A DNA stretch of 51,019 nt from assembly GCA_032718475.1 (NCBI GenBank), contig JAUCBJ010002132.1:1-51019 (forward strand). Reading direction: 5' to 3'. Source of the DNA: Nemertoderma westbladi. Lineage: Eukaryota > Xenacoelomorpha > Nemertodermatida > Nemertodermatidae. A program made the translations under genes and the position numbers. Below the pieces are notes generated by a model. It worked only from the letters and a program-made list of their open reading frames with translations. It was not told the DNA's origin and made no database searches. This document shows, piece after piece, positions 36,732 through 45,989 of the stretch; position 1 is the first letter of the stretch; each line of letters begins with the position of its first letter.

Positions 36732-38774
36732 TCAGAAAATATTGATGTTACTGAGTCGGTCTGGCAAATACCTCCCCTGTGGGAAGGCAAGCGCTCGCGT
36801 TCTAAAGTGAACGCTGATTTGTATCTCTGTGAACCGTTTACTCGGAGAAGTGGAGGGGCTGAAACCCTTTCTGTTCAGGTTAATAATGTTTCTAACTTTA
36901 GCCAGAGTGTTCTCAAACTCGTCCAGTTTGTTCCCATCGACGCTGCAATCCAGACGCACCAGACCCGGACAGTGGCTGGCCACATCGGCCAATCCCTCCA
37001 CCGTTATCTGCAGACACCCGTTGACATTTAGATACTCGAGATGCTCGCTGAAACGCGAAATACCCCACATACTCGCGTTGGACACGGAAGAACGCTGCGC
37101 CTTGGAACTGGCTAATACTATACTTGTCAACCGAACGCAGTAGCAAAGAAGCAGGTTGATACCCTTGTCGGTGATGCGGTGGCAGCCCATCAACGAGATG
37201 TAGACGAGCATCGGGCAGTAATAAGCAATTTGTTTCAGAGAATTGTTCGCCAATTTCGAGCAAAACGATAAGTCGAGATGGGCAATTTTGGAGCATTCGA
37301 GAAGTGGTATAACGACATACAAAGATGGTTTGTTAGCAGTTTCAGACTCTTCTGTGGGCTCATTATATATGGAAGAATCCTCAACATTATCTTTAGTTTC
37401 CAAGGGACTTCGTACAACTGTAGCATCCCTTGCAACGTTCACAAATGTTAAGGTGTCCACATGACGACAAGTTCGCAACGATAAGTGACGAAGGTGTGAC
37501 AAACCGGTAATGAGCGGGCTGATTCCCGCCCCCGTGAGCTGCACGCATCCAGATAAATCTAGATGGCGAAGATTCGGGCAAAGATCGGGCAGGATCGCAA
37601 TAGATCGGTCGGAAAGTTGGGTGCAGACGTCGAGAAGGAGGGTTTCCAGTCGGGGACATCCTTTCGCGAGGGTTGTCACTCCCAAGTCGGTTATATTGCT
37701 GGATGCGACAGCGTTGAGGTGCCGGAGGCGAGGGCAGCCCCGAGACAACGCCGCTAAACCCACGTCAGTGATGGATCCGCCTCCGACTCCAGGAGTTGAG
37801 ATCATACACTGTATGTGCTCGGATCCCCGGACATTGAGGTGCTCCAAAAAGGGACATTGATCTTCGAGCACCTCCAGTGTCAAGTCAGAAACGTTGGGGC
37901 ACAGTGCTAACACGAGGTGCGTGAGGTTTGGCATACAGGATAACATCCAGCGAATTCCATCACGACTGATATCACTCTCGCTCATGTCCAAATGAGTAAT
38001 TCCAAAGGTTAAAGATGTACCAATTGTTTCAGCTTTCATGCGTGCGACCAATTCTTCAACTAACTCGTCATCCGGGGATGTTATTTTCGGGTAGTTGAAT
38101 GGTTTGTGTGTTACCTTAAGAACTTTCAACTTTTTGCAAGAAGTTAACACCGATAACAACGATTTCGCATCTATATTTTGGCAAGATTCAATCTTAAGTT
38201 CCTCTAACTCGGTTAAATAAGAAATTGTCGATGACATTATACCAAACAAGGCACCATCAATGTTCACAACTTTCAAATTTTTTTTTAGCAAATACCATTG
38301 TGATTTGAATTTGGAAACGTTTTCAAAAGTTGCAAGGCCATTTAATATTTCATTACAATGGTATAAATCTAATGATGTCATGAGATTGCTGGAGCTCAAC
38401 AAGGAGCAAACGCCATCCAACGTGAATAAAGTGTTTCTTATGGACAAATCTTTTAAATCCCGACAGATTTCTGAAACTCTAAAAAGTGATTCGTCGGTAA
38501 GATTAAAGCAACCGCTCAGATTTAGTTTCTGAATTTTTGGATGGTTTTTTAAAATATCAACAAACGTACGATCAGTTATCGTAGAACACGGCGTCAGATC
38601 CAAGTTGGTCCATAAGTATTGATCATAACTCAGATCAAACCACTTTTTACAGACTAATCGGATGCCGATGCAGGTGTCAATGAGACTCAAATGATTAAAT
38701 ATTTCCAATAATAAACTGTCCGCTAATAACGAAATATAACAGACATGATTTGTATCCTCTTCAATTTCATCCAT
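36732..38774 (-). CDS. F-box and leucine-rich-repeat protein (intact copy)
   Basis: 680 codons, intronless as read here. Residues about 13-57 form an F-box (LLADSLLLEIFNHLSLIDTC, then RLVCKKWFDLSYDQYLW), which in this family docks onto Skp1 in an SCF ubiquitin ligase. The rest is a series of about a dozen Cys-containing LRRs of the FBXL type, such as LNLSGCFNLTDESL, LLDVCTQLSDRSIAILPDLC, LDLSGCVQLTGAGI and LMGCHRITDKGINLL, which would choose the substrate. No membrane segment. I take the start at MDEIEEDTN because this Met is shared by the second copy and the frame is interrupted shortly upstream. It sits inside the long intron of the Ig gene on the same strand. A transposon is inserted 58 bp upstream of the start codon, so its promoter or 5' UTR may be disturbed. 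The family call is firm; I cannot name a specific ortholog. Confidence 0.88.
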   Translation of the reverse strand: MDEIEEDTNHVCYISLLADSLLLEIFNHLSLIDTCIGIRLVCKKWFDLSYDQYLWTNLDLTPCSTITDRTFVDILKNHPKIQKLNLSGCFNLTDESLFRVSEICRDLKDLSIRNTLFTLDGVCSLLSSSNLMTSLDLYHCNEILNGLATFENVSKFKSQWYLLKKNLKVVNIDGALFGIMSSTISYLTELEELKIESCQNIDAKSLLSVLTSCKKLKVLKVTHKPFNYPKITSPDDELVEELVARMKAETIGTSLTFGITHLDMSESDISRDGIRWMLSCMPNLTHLVLALCPNVSDLTLEVLEDQCPFLEHLNVRGSEHIQCMISTPGVGGGSITDVGLAALSRGCPRLRHLNAVASSNITDLGVTTLAKGCPRLETLLLDVCTQLSDRSIAILPDLCPNLRHLDLSGCVQLTGAGISPLITGLSHLRHLSLRTCRHVDTLTFVNVARDATVVRSPLETKDNVEDSSIYNEPTEESETANKPSLYVVIPLLECSKIAHLDLSFCSKLANNSLKQIAYYCPMLVYISLMGCHRITDKGINLLLCYCVRLTSIVLASSKAQRSSVSNASMWGISRFSEHLEYLNVNGCLQITVEGLADVASHCPGLVRLDCSVDGNKLDEFENTLAKVRNIINLNRKGFSPSTSPSKRFTEIQISVHFRTRALAFPQGRYLPDRLSNINIF

Positions 38775-38839
38775 TATTGAATAGTGACCTCGCCCTTGCG
38801 TGGCATTAGTTAAAATTGTTAAATAATATAACGGATCTA

Positions 38840-38941
38840 GGACACTTCCCCCCCGGACACTTCCCCCCCCCCGGACACTTCCCCCCCGCCCAAGTAGGAC
38901 ACTTCCCCCCCGGACACTTCCCCCCCGGACACTTCCCCCCC
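38840..38941. repeat. Left terminal minisatellite of the transposon (GGACACTTCCCCCCC units)
   Basis: Six units starting at 38840, 38855, 38873, 38897, 38912 and 38927, with a GCCCAAGTA spacer between the third and fourth. The runs of C are 6-11 bases long. The complementary strand carries repeated G-runs that could form quadruplexes. Confidence 0.9.
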
Positions 38942-39114
38942 AGTTAAAGTGTTAAAATTAATCTGGGTGCACCTAAGCAATAAACAAAAGTTAAAGATGG
39001 TTACAGGACAAGTTGCATCTAGACAAGTTTTTTCAAAATTATAAAAGAAACATTTTATAATCAAATTTTGTTTGTTTTTCTTTTAATTCCTTCAATTTTT
39101 TTAATTTATTTTAA

Positions 39115-39200
39115 TTGGGGGCTGCCGCCCCCAAACCCCCGCTTCTTTTGTTGGGGGCTACCGCCCCCAAACCCCCGCTTCTTTTTTTTTATCGCCCCCA
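39115..39200. repeat. Two and a half GC-rich hairpin units inside the transposon
   Basis: TTGGGGGCTGCCGCCCCC at 39115 and TTGGGGGCTACCGCCCCC at 39151 each fold into a TTGGGGGC/GCCCCCAA stem with a 4-base loop. Each is followed by AAACCCCCGCTTCTTT. A degenerate third copy begins at about 39191. The only difference between the two full stems is in the loop, which suggests the stem matters or that the copies are very recent. Confidence 0.8.
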
Positions 39201-39884
39201 GACCCCGGCATTTCCCTGAGTGCCCGTGGTGAAAGACTTAAGACCACTTTGAAATATTGAATTCATGTTTGTATCATCAGATAATAAATTGACTAAGCCT
39301 AAAGTAGGAGCTGTATTGAATGTTAACCAATTTAATATATAAATTACTTCAATAGTATATAATTCAACAAAATCCTATTAAAAATATTGCAAGGAACCAG
39401 GAAATTTAATATGTAGTGTGTATAATATCTATATAGTATGTATAGTAATATGTAGATCAATATGTAATGCTGACCACAGAATACAGGTCGACGCATGTCG
39501 ATTTTACCCTGGAGAGATATAATTTGATTGTAACAATAATATTCATCCCCATCTGCTACAATTTGAAGAAGACTATTACATAATAATACCTATAATTAAA
39601 ATAATGAATTATTATAATTCTATAGTTAATAAAAACAGTATATCATTCCGGGGATGGAATTTATAAGTCATCTAATATAATTAATTGTTTAAAGATTAGC
39701 AAACAATACGATGTAATTGCATTGATAAAACCCATAAATAAAACTTGGACATAAAATGTAAAATCGGGATGCAAAAGATCACTTTCTGAGCTACGAAAGG
39801 AAAATTGGATACAACTTATCTGGATACAAGCGGTCCGTTTACCTTACAAAATGAAAAATACGAATGTGCGAAGTTAAGAACAGT

Positions 39885-40010
39885 CGGGGGGGAAGTGTCC
39901 GCGGGGGGGGGGGGGGGAGTGTCTGGGGGGGAAGTGTCCGGGGGGGAAGTGTCCTACTTGAGCGGGGGGGAACTGTCCGGGGGGGGAAGTGTCCGGGGGG
40001 GAAGTGTCCG
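39885..40010. repeat. Right terminal minisatellite of the transposon (inverted units)
   Basis: Seven units of GGGGGGAAGTGTCC type, the reverse complement of the left end, with the matching CCTACTTGAGCG spacer. One unit is GGAACTGTCC and one GGAGTGTCTG. An uninterrupted G-run of about 14 lies near 39904-39917. Confidence 0.9.
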
Positions 40011-40024
40011 AACACCAATATAAC

Positions 40025-40970
40025 TTTAACAAACTATATACACATTACATTTGAAAATATGTGAATTATCATGTTAATAAGAAAACAATAAAACTAAGAA
40101 AGTTATAAAGAAAGGCAAAGCTTTGCACTGATCTGTTTTTACATAATTAAAGTAATATTACACATTATGTGTATATAATGTAGGTACAGAAATGTAGAAA
40201 CGTTTTGAAATGTTTTGGCGATTTGCCCTTGCTTAAGGTATCTTAATCTACCTAGCCATTATCCACATAATTAATATATATCTCGATGGTAGCATATTTA
40301 TACAGACAGCCAACCAAGGTAGATAGACCATTTAGTGCTTTAGTTGAACAAATAGATTTTACGATTTGGGAAATTAATATTTATATAATAAATTATTATC
40401 CGTACATATGAAGTAACTGAAAATCCGATTTAAAATAAATAAATATTAATAGATTAAAATGATAAATACTGGAGCTAAAAGAAAAGTTAAGTAAAGTTAA
40501 GTAAAATCAATTCAATGTTACGTGTCTCTAGTTGGGGACATTCCAAATAGTGGTGTTTGGACGTTGTTTGGCAACCACATCCAACACTTACAGTCGTCAC
40601 CTAGCCTCCAGCAACAACAACTGTAGTTGTTGGTGCATTTTGATGCATACACGGTGCGGTGGTGAGGTGACATGCGTTCGAGATAAGCTGTGCTTCAGAG
40701 AGGCGGCGTAAATCAGTTAATTTCGTTATGTTGATGTCAGATGTATCTGGGTTATCAATAATCAATAGCATGGAGAATTGCAGTAGATGCCATAAACTTG
40801 CTAATTCCGCACTATTGTTTCTAATAAAAGGCTCGTACACGTGTGAGATCATTGAATGATTGAGTTGAACAAATATATTTTCCGATTTGGGAAATTAAAA
40901 AATGAAATTCAAGTGATTGGGTTTGGACGTGGGATTAGGAAGGTTTTGGGCTCGTAAAATAAGGCTTATA
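40025..40970. other. Upstream flank of the F-box gene, copy 1
   Basis: Continues the duplicated segment and matches 47506-48408 at high identity with a few indels, including a roughly 33-bp piece near 40832-40867 that is missing from copy 2. Mostly AT-rich. A minus-strand frame at 40601-40852 is partly shared with copy 2 but shows no known motif and is of different length there, so I do not call it a gene. It may hold the F-box promoter or an upstream non-coding exon. Confidence 0.5.
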
Positions 40971-41480
40971 AGGTTGAAATTCACGACATTCCATTATCGG
41001 CTATTCACCATTATTACCGAAATAGGAAAAAGGCCCCCAAGACTGACCACAAAATTCGGAAGTGCCAAAATATCCTCTATAAGGCGCAGAAAGAATCCCG
41101 ACTCAAACTGACTACAGCGGTCAAAAATGCAGTTAAGGCTGCATCTAGGTACCTGAACAGGCAGTACTCTTTTAATCTACAGAAGCTAATAAACCAACAG
41201 GTTGATGCCATCAATGATGCTGTCGACAGCAGGCAATCATCCCAGGCATGGAAATCGATCAACTTGCTTACTGGGCGGAAAAGCCAACCAACCACCAAGG
41301 TTAAGGCTGAATCACCAGCCGATCGCCTCATGGAAGGCCCACTTTGAAAAGCTCATCAATAATGACAGGTTATTGCCCGATAACTTTATAGAAGTAAAAA
41401 TGTCGGAGTCTGTACTCCAAGAGTAGTCTGTACTCCCGGTGGAGTAGATGGTGTTACACCTGAGGTCTTTAAAATACATA
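40971..41480 (+). mobile_element. LINE family A fragment (linker region before RT), copy 1
   Basis: Plus-strand coding relics of a non-LTR retrotransposon between endonuclease and RT: HYYRNRKKAPKTDHKIRK, YKAQKESRLKLTT, KNAVKAASRYLNRQYS, SSQAWKSINLL, then after a frameshift SWKAHFEKLINNDRLLPDNF. It is the counterpart of 48409-48918. The fragment stops at 41480 where LINE B is inserted, and resumes at 45834. An AT-rich join (AATAAGTGTTAATAAATAATAAG) in the other copies shows that part of the RT N-terminus had already been deleted before duplication. Confidence 0.8.
41470..41480. repeat. Target duplication of LINE B, left copy
   Basis: TAAAATACATA here and at 45823-45833 flank LINE B. The second copy of the locus has the sequence once, around 48908-48918. 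Confidence 0.85.
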
Positions 41481-42328
41481 CTACTACTAGGTCGAGCGAA
41501 CTCGGACAGTGGAAATGAGATCCTTCCAGGCTTCCCGATTCTCCATAGTTGTCGCAATTTCGTTTCTCCCAAGTTCAGTATCCCTTTCAAGTTGATCTAT
41601 ATATGTTATGGCAGGTCGTCCACGACTACGCTTTCCATGAGTTGGTTGCCAGAGAAGTAGATCTGGTATGACCTCGTCTTTACTTCGCCAGCAGTGCCCA
41701 CTGAATCGTAATCTGCGTTCACGGAGGGTGGTTGATACAGGTGGTATTGTACCATAAAGCTCGGCGTATGTCATGTGTTGTCTCCAGCTGATGTTTAGGG
41801 CTGCCCTTAGTAGTCTTGTGTAGCAACCATCAATTCGTTGTTCAAATGATTTAGTCAGTGTCCAGGTCTCACCCCCGTATAAAAATACACTTTCCACTGT
41901 GGCTCGAAAGAACTTGGTCTTCAGGTGCCTGGAGAGATCTGATTTCCAGATGGTATCCATTTTTGATAGAGCTACCCAAGCCTATGCTTTCCTAACTTCT
42001 ATGTCCTTTTTGCTACTCTCTATCCATGATCCAAGGTACTGGAAGTCATCGACCTGCCTTAGTTGATTATTATAAATGGTTGTCAAGTTTCCATCAACAT
42101 TAAAGGTCATGAATTCGGTCTTGGTAGCATTTATATGCAATCCAACCTCCTTAGCAGCCCTCTCCACTTTATTTAGTAGATGCTGTAGATGCTGTGCATC
42201 TGCTAGCGTATTAGAGAGCAGGGCGATGTCATCCGCAAAGTCGGTGTCTGTGACTGTAGTTGCCGGATATCTACTACTTCTGCGTTCTTGAAGTGTGAAT
42301 CCCAGATCTTCACCCTTTGTGGCCGTCC

Positions 42329-42340
42329 TCATTGCGTAAT
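42329..42340. repeat. 12-bp target duplication, left copy (nested LINE A)
   Basis: TCATTGCGTAAT here is repeated at 43116-43127. It flanks the family A insertion within LINE B. Confidence 0.85.
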
Positions 42341-43115
42341 TGCGTGGCCGCTCCTCAGCTCATTAGAACATGCTGCTTCTAGTGTTGGTCTTTTTATTAA
42401 CTCCAGAAAGACCAAAATTCTGACAGTTAACTTTGAAAGTCCTCAGCAAGTCTCTGATCGGATGAGCATAAGCTCAAAGGATGGTATGCTTGAGCATGTG
42501 GACGACTTCTGTTACCTGGGATCATGGATCCGGAAGTCAGGTGAGGACCTTCGAATACGTAAGGGAAAGGCATGGGCAGCCTTGAATAGGCTTTCCAGGA
42601 TTTGGAAGTCACCTAGAATTAATCGGAAACTTAAGGTCCGATTATTTAGAGCAGCAGTAGTTCCAGTACTCCTCTACGGGAGTCCATGCTGGGCTCTAAC
42701 TGCTGAGGACACCAAATCTCTGGATGGCACATTCACAAGAATGCTACGCCGGGTACATTGTGTCAAGTACAATGCACACATCTCCAACCAGACACTATAT
42801 AACATTGGAGGTGTCTCATTGGTTCCCCCAAGCTTGACACTAGAACAAAATCGCCTCCGCTTTGCAGGACATTGCTTTCGCCGTGAGGACCAGCCAGTGC
42901 ATAATCTTGTACTTTGGCAGCCTCATGGAGTAAATAAGCATGGTGGACAGCCCATGACTTTCTTGAGACGCATCTTAAAGGACACTGGCCTTAAAGATGC
43001 GGATGATCTAGCAAATGTCATGGGTGATAGGGAGTTGTGGCGGTGCAATTTTGTTGACAAGCCGGCACAGCATTCTTAAAAATGCAGCTGCAATGCAGCA
43101 TGCCGATCCTAGTAG
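42341..43115 (+). mobile_element. 5'-truncated LINE family A insertion nested in LINE B
   Basis: An insertion of about 775 bp between 12-bp direct repeats. It encodes the end of the RT palm and the C-terminal domain, open from 42341 to a TAA at 43078: EHAASSVGLFINSRKTKILT, FCYLGSWIRKSGEDLRIRKG, LKVRLFRAAVVPVLLYGSPC, RLRFAGHCFRREDQPVHNLV, DADDLANVMGDRELWR. After the stop there are only about 35 bases, ending CCTAGTAG, the same kind of tail as LINE B. It shares its coding sequence with LINE A at 49527-49577 (DLRIRKGKAWAALNRLS). The open frame means it is a recent insertion, although it lacks the endonuclease and most of RT. Confidence 0.85.
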
Positions 43116-45833
43116 TCATTGCGTAATCCAGCACAATTACAAATAGTAATGGTGCTAATGTGTCACCTTGCAGTACGCCAGCCAGGATTGAGAAAAACTC
43201 AGTTTCACCATCTGGTGAGAGTACCTGCGCTTCTGTGTCACAATATAGCAATCCAATGCCAGCAACAATTACTTCTGGTATTCCATAAGCTCTTAGGATT
43301 TCAAGCATTTTACCTCTATGGATGGAGTCGAGTGCCTTCTTGAAGTCCACAAAAGTCATGACTGCGGGGAGATTCTTTGACTTAATTCCTTCAATCAGTC
43401 TCCGTAGTGCAAGTATCTGAGCTATTGTTGATCTACTTGGTCGAAATCCGTTTTGGCTCTTACGCAGTAGTTCCTCTATGTGAGGCCTAATCCTATATAG
43501 AATCATTTTATTGTATATTTTGGCAGCTACCACAAGCAGACAGATCCCACGATAGTTTGTTGGTATGCCGAGGTCTCCTTTCTTGGGGAGAGGCTTTAGT
43601 TGACCTTTAGTCCAAATTGGTGGTGGCTTTTCCCCTTTTAACATCCGGTTGCAAACATTCAATAATGGTCTATTTAGCACTCCGGTTTTCCATACCTCCG
43701 CTGGGATTTCATCTAATCCACTCGCTTAATTATTGGACATGCTTTTAATGCTTCTTTGGAGTTCGGCAGGTGTGAAGTCCCCTGTTTCTATAGGTAGTGT
43801 CTTGTCATATATTTTCCTTGTAGGGCTGACCTCGATGTTTGGTGGCTGCCCAAGCAAGTTGCTGAAGTGATTTTTCCACTTCCCAACACGTTCTTCAGGA
43901 CTATCGGCTTTGAGGCGCCCCTTTGCACAACTTTTCCGACCAGATACCTCATTTACAGTTTGCCAGGTAAGTCTTGATTGTTGCTGTATGTGAGCAGTTG
44001 TAATTGCTTCAGTTTTATCCTGTATGTACTTTTCCTGGCTGATGTTGTAGGCCAATTTAAGATCGTCCTTAGCTTTCTCAACCTTGTTAATGTTTTCGGT
44101 TGTTGGTTGTTCGGTTTTAACTTTGTAGGCTATCTTAAGATCTTCTCTCTTACAAGTAACCTCAGAGTTTTGCCATGGCACATACTGTTTTCGTTTAGGT
44201 TTCTGGGGGATATGCCTCTTAGCTGATTCCTTGTGGGCTGTTATTATATTCTGGTATATTGAATCGGTGGATTGGTCTTCATCCATTGACTGAAGTGCTT
44301 CAAAGCGGTTTTGAACTTCTACTGTATAAGCATCCTTTACTGCATTTTCAGTTCTGAGTTTCTCCCAGTCATAGTTGATTTGCTTGCTTGTCCTGGGTTT
44401 GCTGGCTCTCAAACTGAGTCTGATCTCTGCAGTCACAATTCTGTGGTCCGAACCAATTAGGTTGAACGAGCTGTATGCCTCGCAGTTGATCATGCTATTT
44501 CTCCACTTTTTGTTTATAAGGATGTAATCCAGTTGTGCTTTGGTTCCATTAGGGTATTGAAAGGTCCATAGCTTCCCCTTACTCTTTTCGAATGTGTTGT
44601 TTGTTGGTATCAATTCACATTCTTCCAATAGGTCTAAAAGTAACTACCCATTTCTGTTAGAACTGGTGTTATAGGTGTAACCCTTGATGTCTTCTGGGCC
44701 AATTTGCGCATTCAGGTCGCCAGCAATGACTTTAACATTGTGTTTTGGGATGTCCTTAATAAGTCCAGTCAGTTCTTCATAAAACTTGACTGCTTGTTCT
44801 GGTTCTGATGCATTGGTTGGACTGTAGCAACATATAACTGTTGTCTTGGGATTCCCATCAAATGTTGCGATCATAACCCTGGAATTTATAGATTCGACGT
44901 TGTTTAGGGTCTTAAGTGCAAATGGGCTTAGCAGAATTCCTACTCCACCAATTGATGCATTGGCCGAGTTTCTTACTGCTGAGCTTGTTACTAACGTCCA
45001 TCCATTTCCAATGTCATTGTACTTCATGGCAATGGCAGTGTCTTCATGACAAATCCGATGTTCTTGGATGCAGATGATGTCGATGTTATATTCCATTGCC
45101 AGAGCGACCATGTCACCCTGTTTGCTCTGTGCTTTCAGCGTGCGTGCGTTCATTGTAGCAATCTCTAGTGTCTTTTTACATTTCAACAGGTTGGTTCTTC
45201 TTTCTTCTCTGTCTTCTGTTCCAGTAGCCAATTTATCGACCCCAGCCTAGTGTACCACTGAGGGACGCGGTCCTTGTTGACCCGGGCGACGACCGAGCCG
45301 GTATTTCTCCTGGAGGGTTCTCATACTCATATCTTTCAGTTGCGGGGGTAAACCGCTTGTGGTCGCAACTCCTACAAGCGTCTTCGCAGTAGGTCGCCGT
45401 TGGTTGATTACCTTCCGCCGACCTTGTCAGCATGTCTAGCCGTTGGTTGATTACCTTCCGCCTATCCATGGCCTACAGCCCTGCTGCCGACTGTAGGGGT
45501 CCTTTTGTTACACCCTGAACCAAGTGTGCCTCCTGGGTTAGGTTACCTAACACTGGTAGAGGAGCATCCAGTATAGACAGGGCGGGGCTTGTATCATCTC
45601 TAATGCAGATGCGTATCAAGCCTTTGCCTTCAATGGTGCCCTAGGCGCTATAGCCCTCAGTGACTTATTTAGTTGACGGGGCTGAACCAACCCACTCTTG
45701 ATCAACTAAATAATGAATAGGCTATGCTTATCGGGCCTGCCCTACTGGACTGACAGCTACAGGTAGTACCACATTACTGCCATAGTGGTAGCAGGATCTG
45801 GGGACCTGACCTGACCGCCCAATAAAATACATA

Positions 45834-45943
45834 ATAAGTGTTAATAAATAATAAGTTTTTGATCTCGATTGCTGCAAAGCATGCAATAGAATTCTATTAA
45901 ACCGCATCAGGGATCCCATTGAGAGACTGCTCCGTGGAAATCA
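45834..45943 (+). mobile_element. LINE family A fragment, copy 1 continuation
   Basis: Matches 48919-49028 with a few substitutions and is the continuation of 40971-41480 beyond LINE B. It ends at 45943, where the tandem duplication joins back to the F-box ORF. Confidence 0.85.
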
Positions 45944-45989
45944 AAGATGAAGTGATGAAAGTGATGAAGTGATGAAATCAAATGATGAA
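45944..45989. other. Duplication junction filler of GATGAA-type repeats
   Basis: 46 bases made of GATGAA/GTGATGAA repeats with no counterpart at either parental breakpoint (37317 in the F-box ORF, 49028 in LINE A). Such filler is typical of end joining or template switching. Both breakpoints carry a CAAAGATG- or TCAGAATG-like sequence nearby that could have served as the template. Confidence 0.75.

Larger units (their letters stand above)
38833..40016. mobile_element. Non-autonomous hAT-like DNA transposon with G/C-run minisatellite inverted ends
   Basis: An 1184-bp insertion flanked by an 8-bp target duplication, AATATAAC, at 38825-38832 and 40017-40024. The second copy of this locus has the uninterrupted site with one AATATAAC (47498-47505), which proves the boundaries. 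The ends are inverted: GG, five variable bases, then GGACACTTCC. Each terminal region is built from 15-16-bp tandem units GGACACTTCCCCCCC, six on the left (38840-38941) and seven on the right (39885-40010, complemented). In both arms the series is broken after three units by a CAAGTA spacer. An 8-bp target duplication points to hAT (also P or Merlin). The interior has no transposase and is AT-rich except for a C/G-rich hairpin pair at 39115-39200. Confidence 0.85.
41487..45469 (-). pseudogene. Endonuclease-reverse transcriptase of LINE B, broken by three stops and one insertion
   Basis: Domains in order: a short N-terminal stretch from 45469, then an AP-type endonuclease (IICIQEHRI, CCYSPTNASEP, VIAGDLNAQIG, GSDHRIVTAEI) across about 45180-44420. 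A Lys-rich linker follows to about 43800, then RT (NYRGICLLVVAAKIYNKM, SQNGFRPSRSTIAQILALRR, MTFVDFKKALDSIHRGKM, GVLQGDTLAPLLF, DTDFADDIALLSN). The C-terminal block ends RLRFSGHCWRSKDEVIPDLL, RGRPAITYIDQLERD. Three in-frame nonsense codons lie at 44644-44646 (TAG), 43726-43728 (TAA) and 41982-41984 (TAG), and there is a possible +1 shift near 45233. The frame is otherwise continuous, including across the nested insertion when that and one target duplication are left out. So this is a fairly young, now inactive copy. The family relationship beyond RTE-like is uncertain. Confidence 0.85.
41481..45822 (-). mobile_element. Near-complete RTE-like LINE (family B)
   Basis: A minus-strand non-LTR retrotransposon of about 3.55 kb once the nested insertion is removed, bounded by an 11-bp target duplication. 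Its 5' end is at 45822. A leader of about 350 bp precedes the coding region, and the 3' end follows the stop directly in TAGTAGTAG with no real 3' UTR. This length, the single endonuclease-RT frame and the trinucleotide tail fit RTE-type elements. It is inserted into the LINE A fragment of duplicated copy 1 and is itself interrupted at 42341-43127 by a family A LINE. Confidence 0.85.

Noticed and set aside
37243-38532. Several plus-strand frames opposite the F-box gene
   Set aside because: They are shadows of the minus-strand LRR coding sequence and recur only because that sequence is duplicated at 45990-47505.
40601-40852. Minus-strand 83-codon frame upstream of the F-box gene as a 5' exon or separate gene
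   Set aside because: Its counterpart in copy 2 has a different length and C-terminus because of small indels, and no motif is recognised.
43726-44646. Stop-codon reassignment (TAG/TAA read as amino acids) to explain in-frame stops in LINE B
   Set aside because: The F-box gene and Ig exons use normal stops and contain none internally. Three nonsense changes in a dead transposon need no special code.
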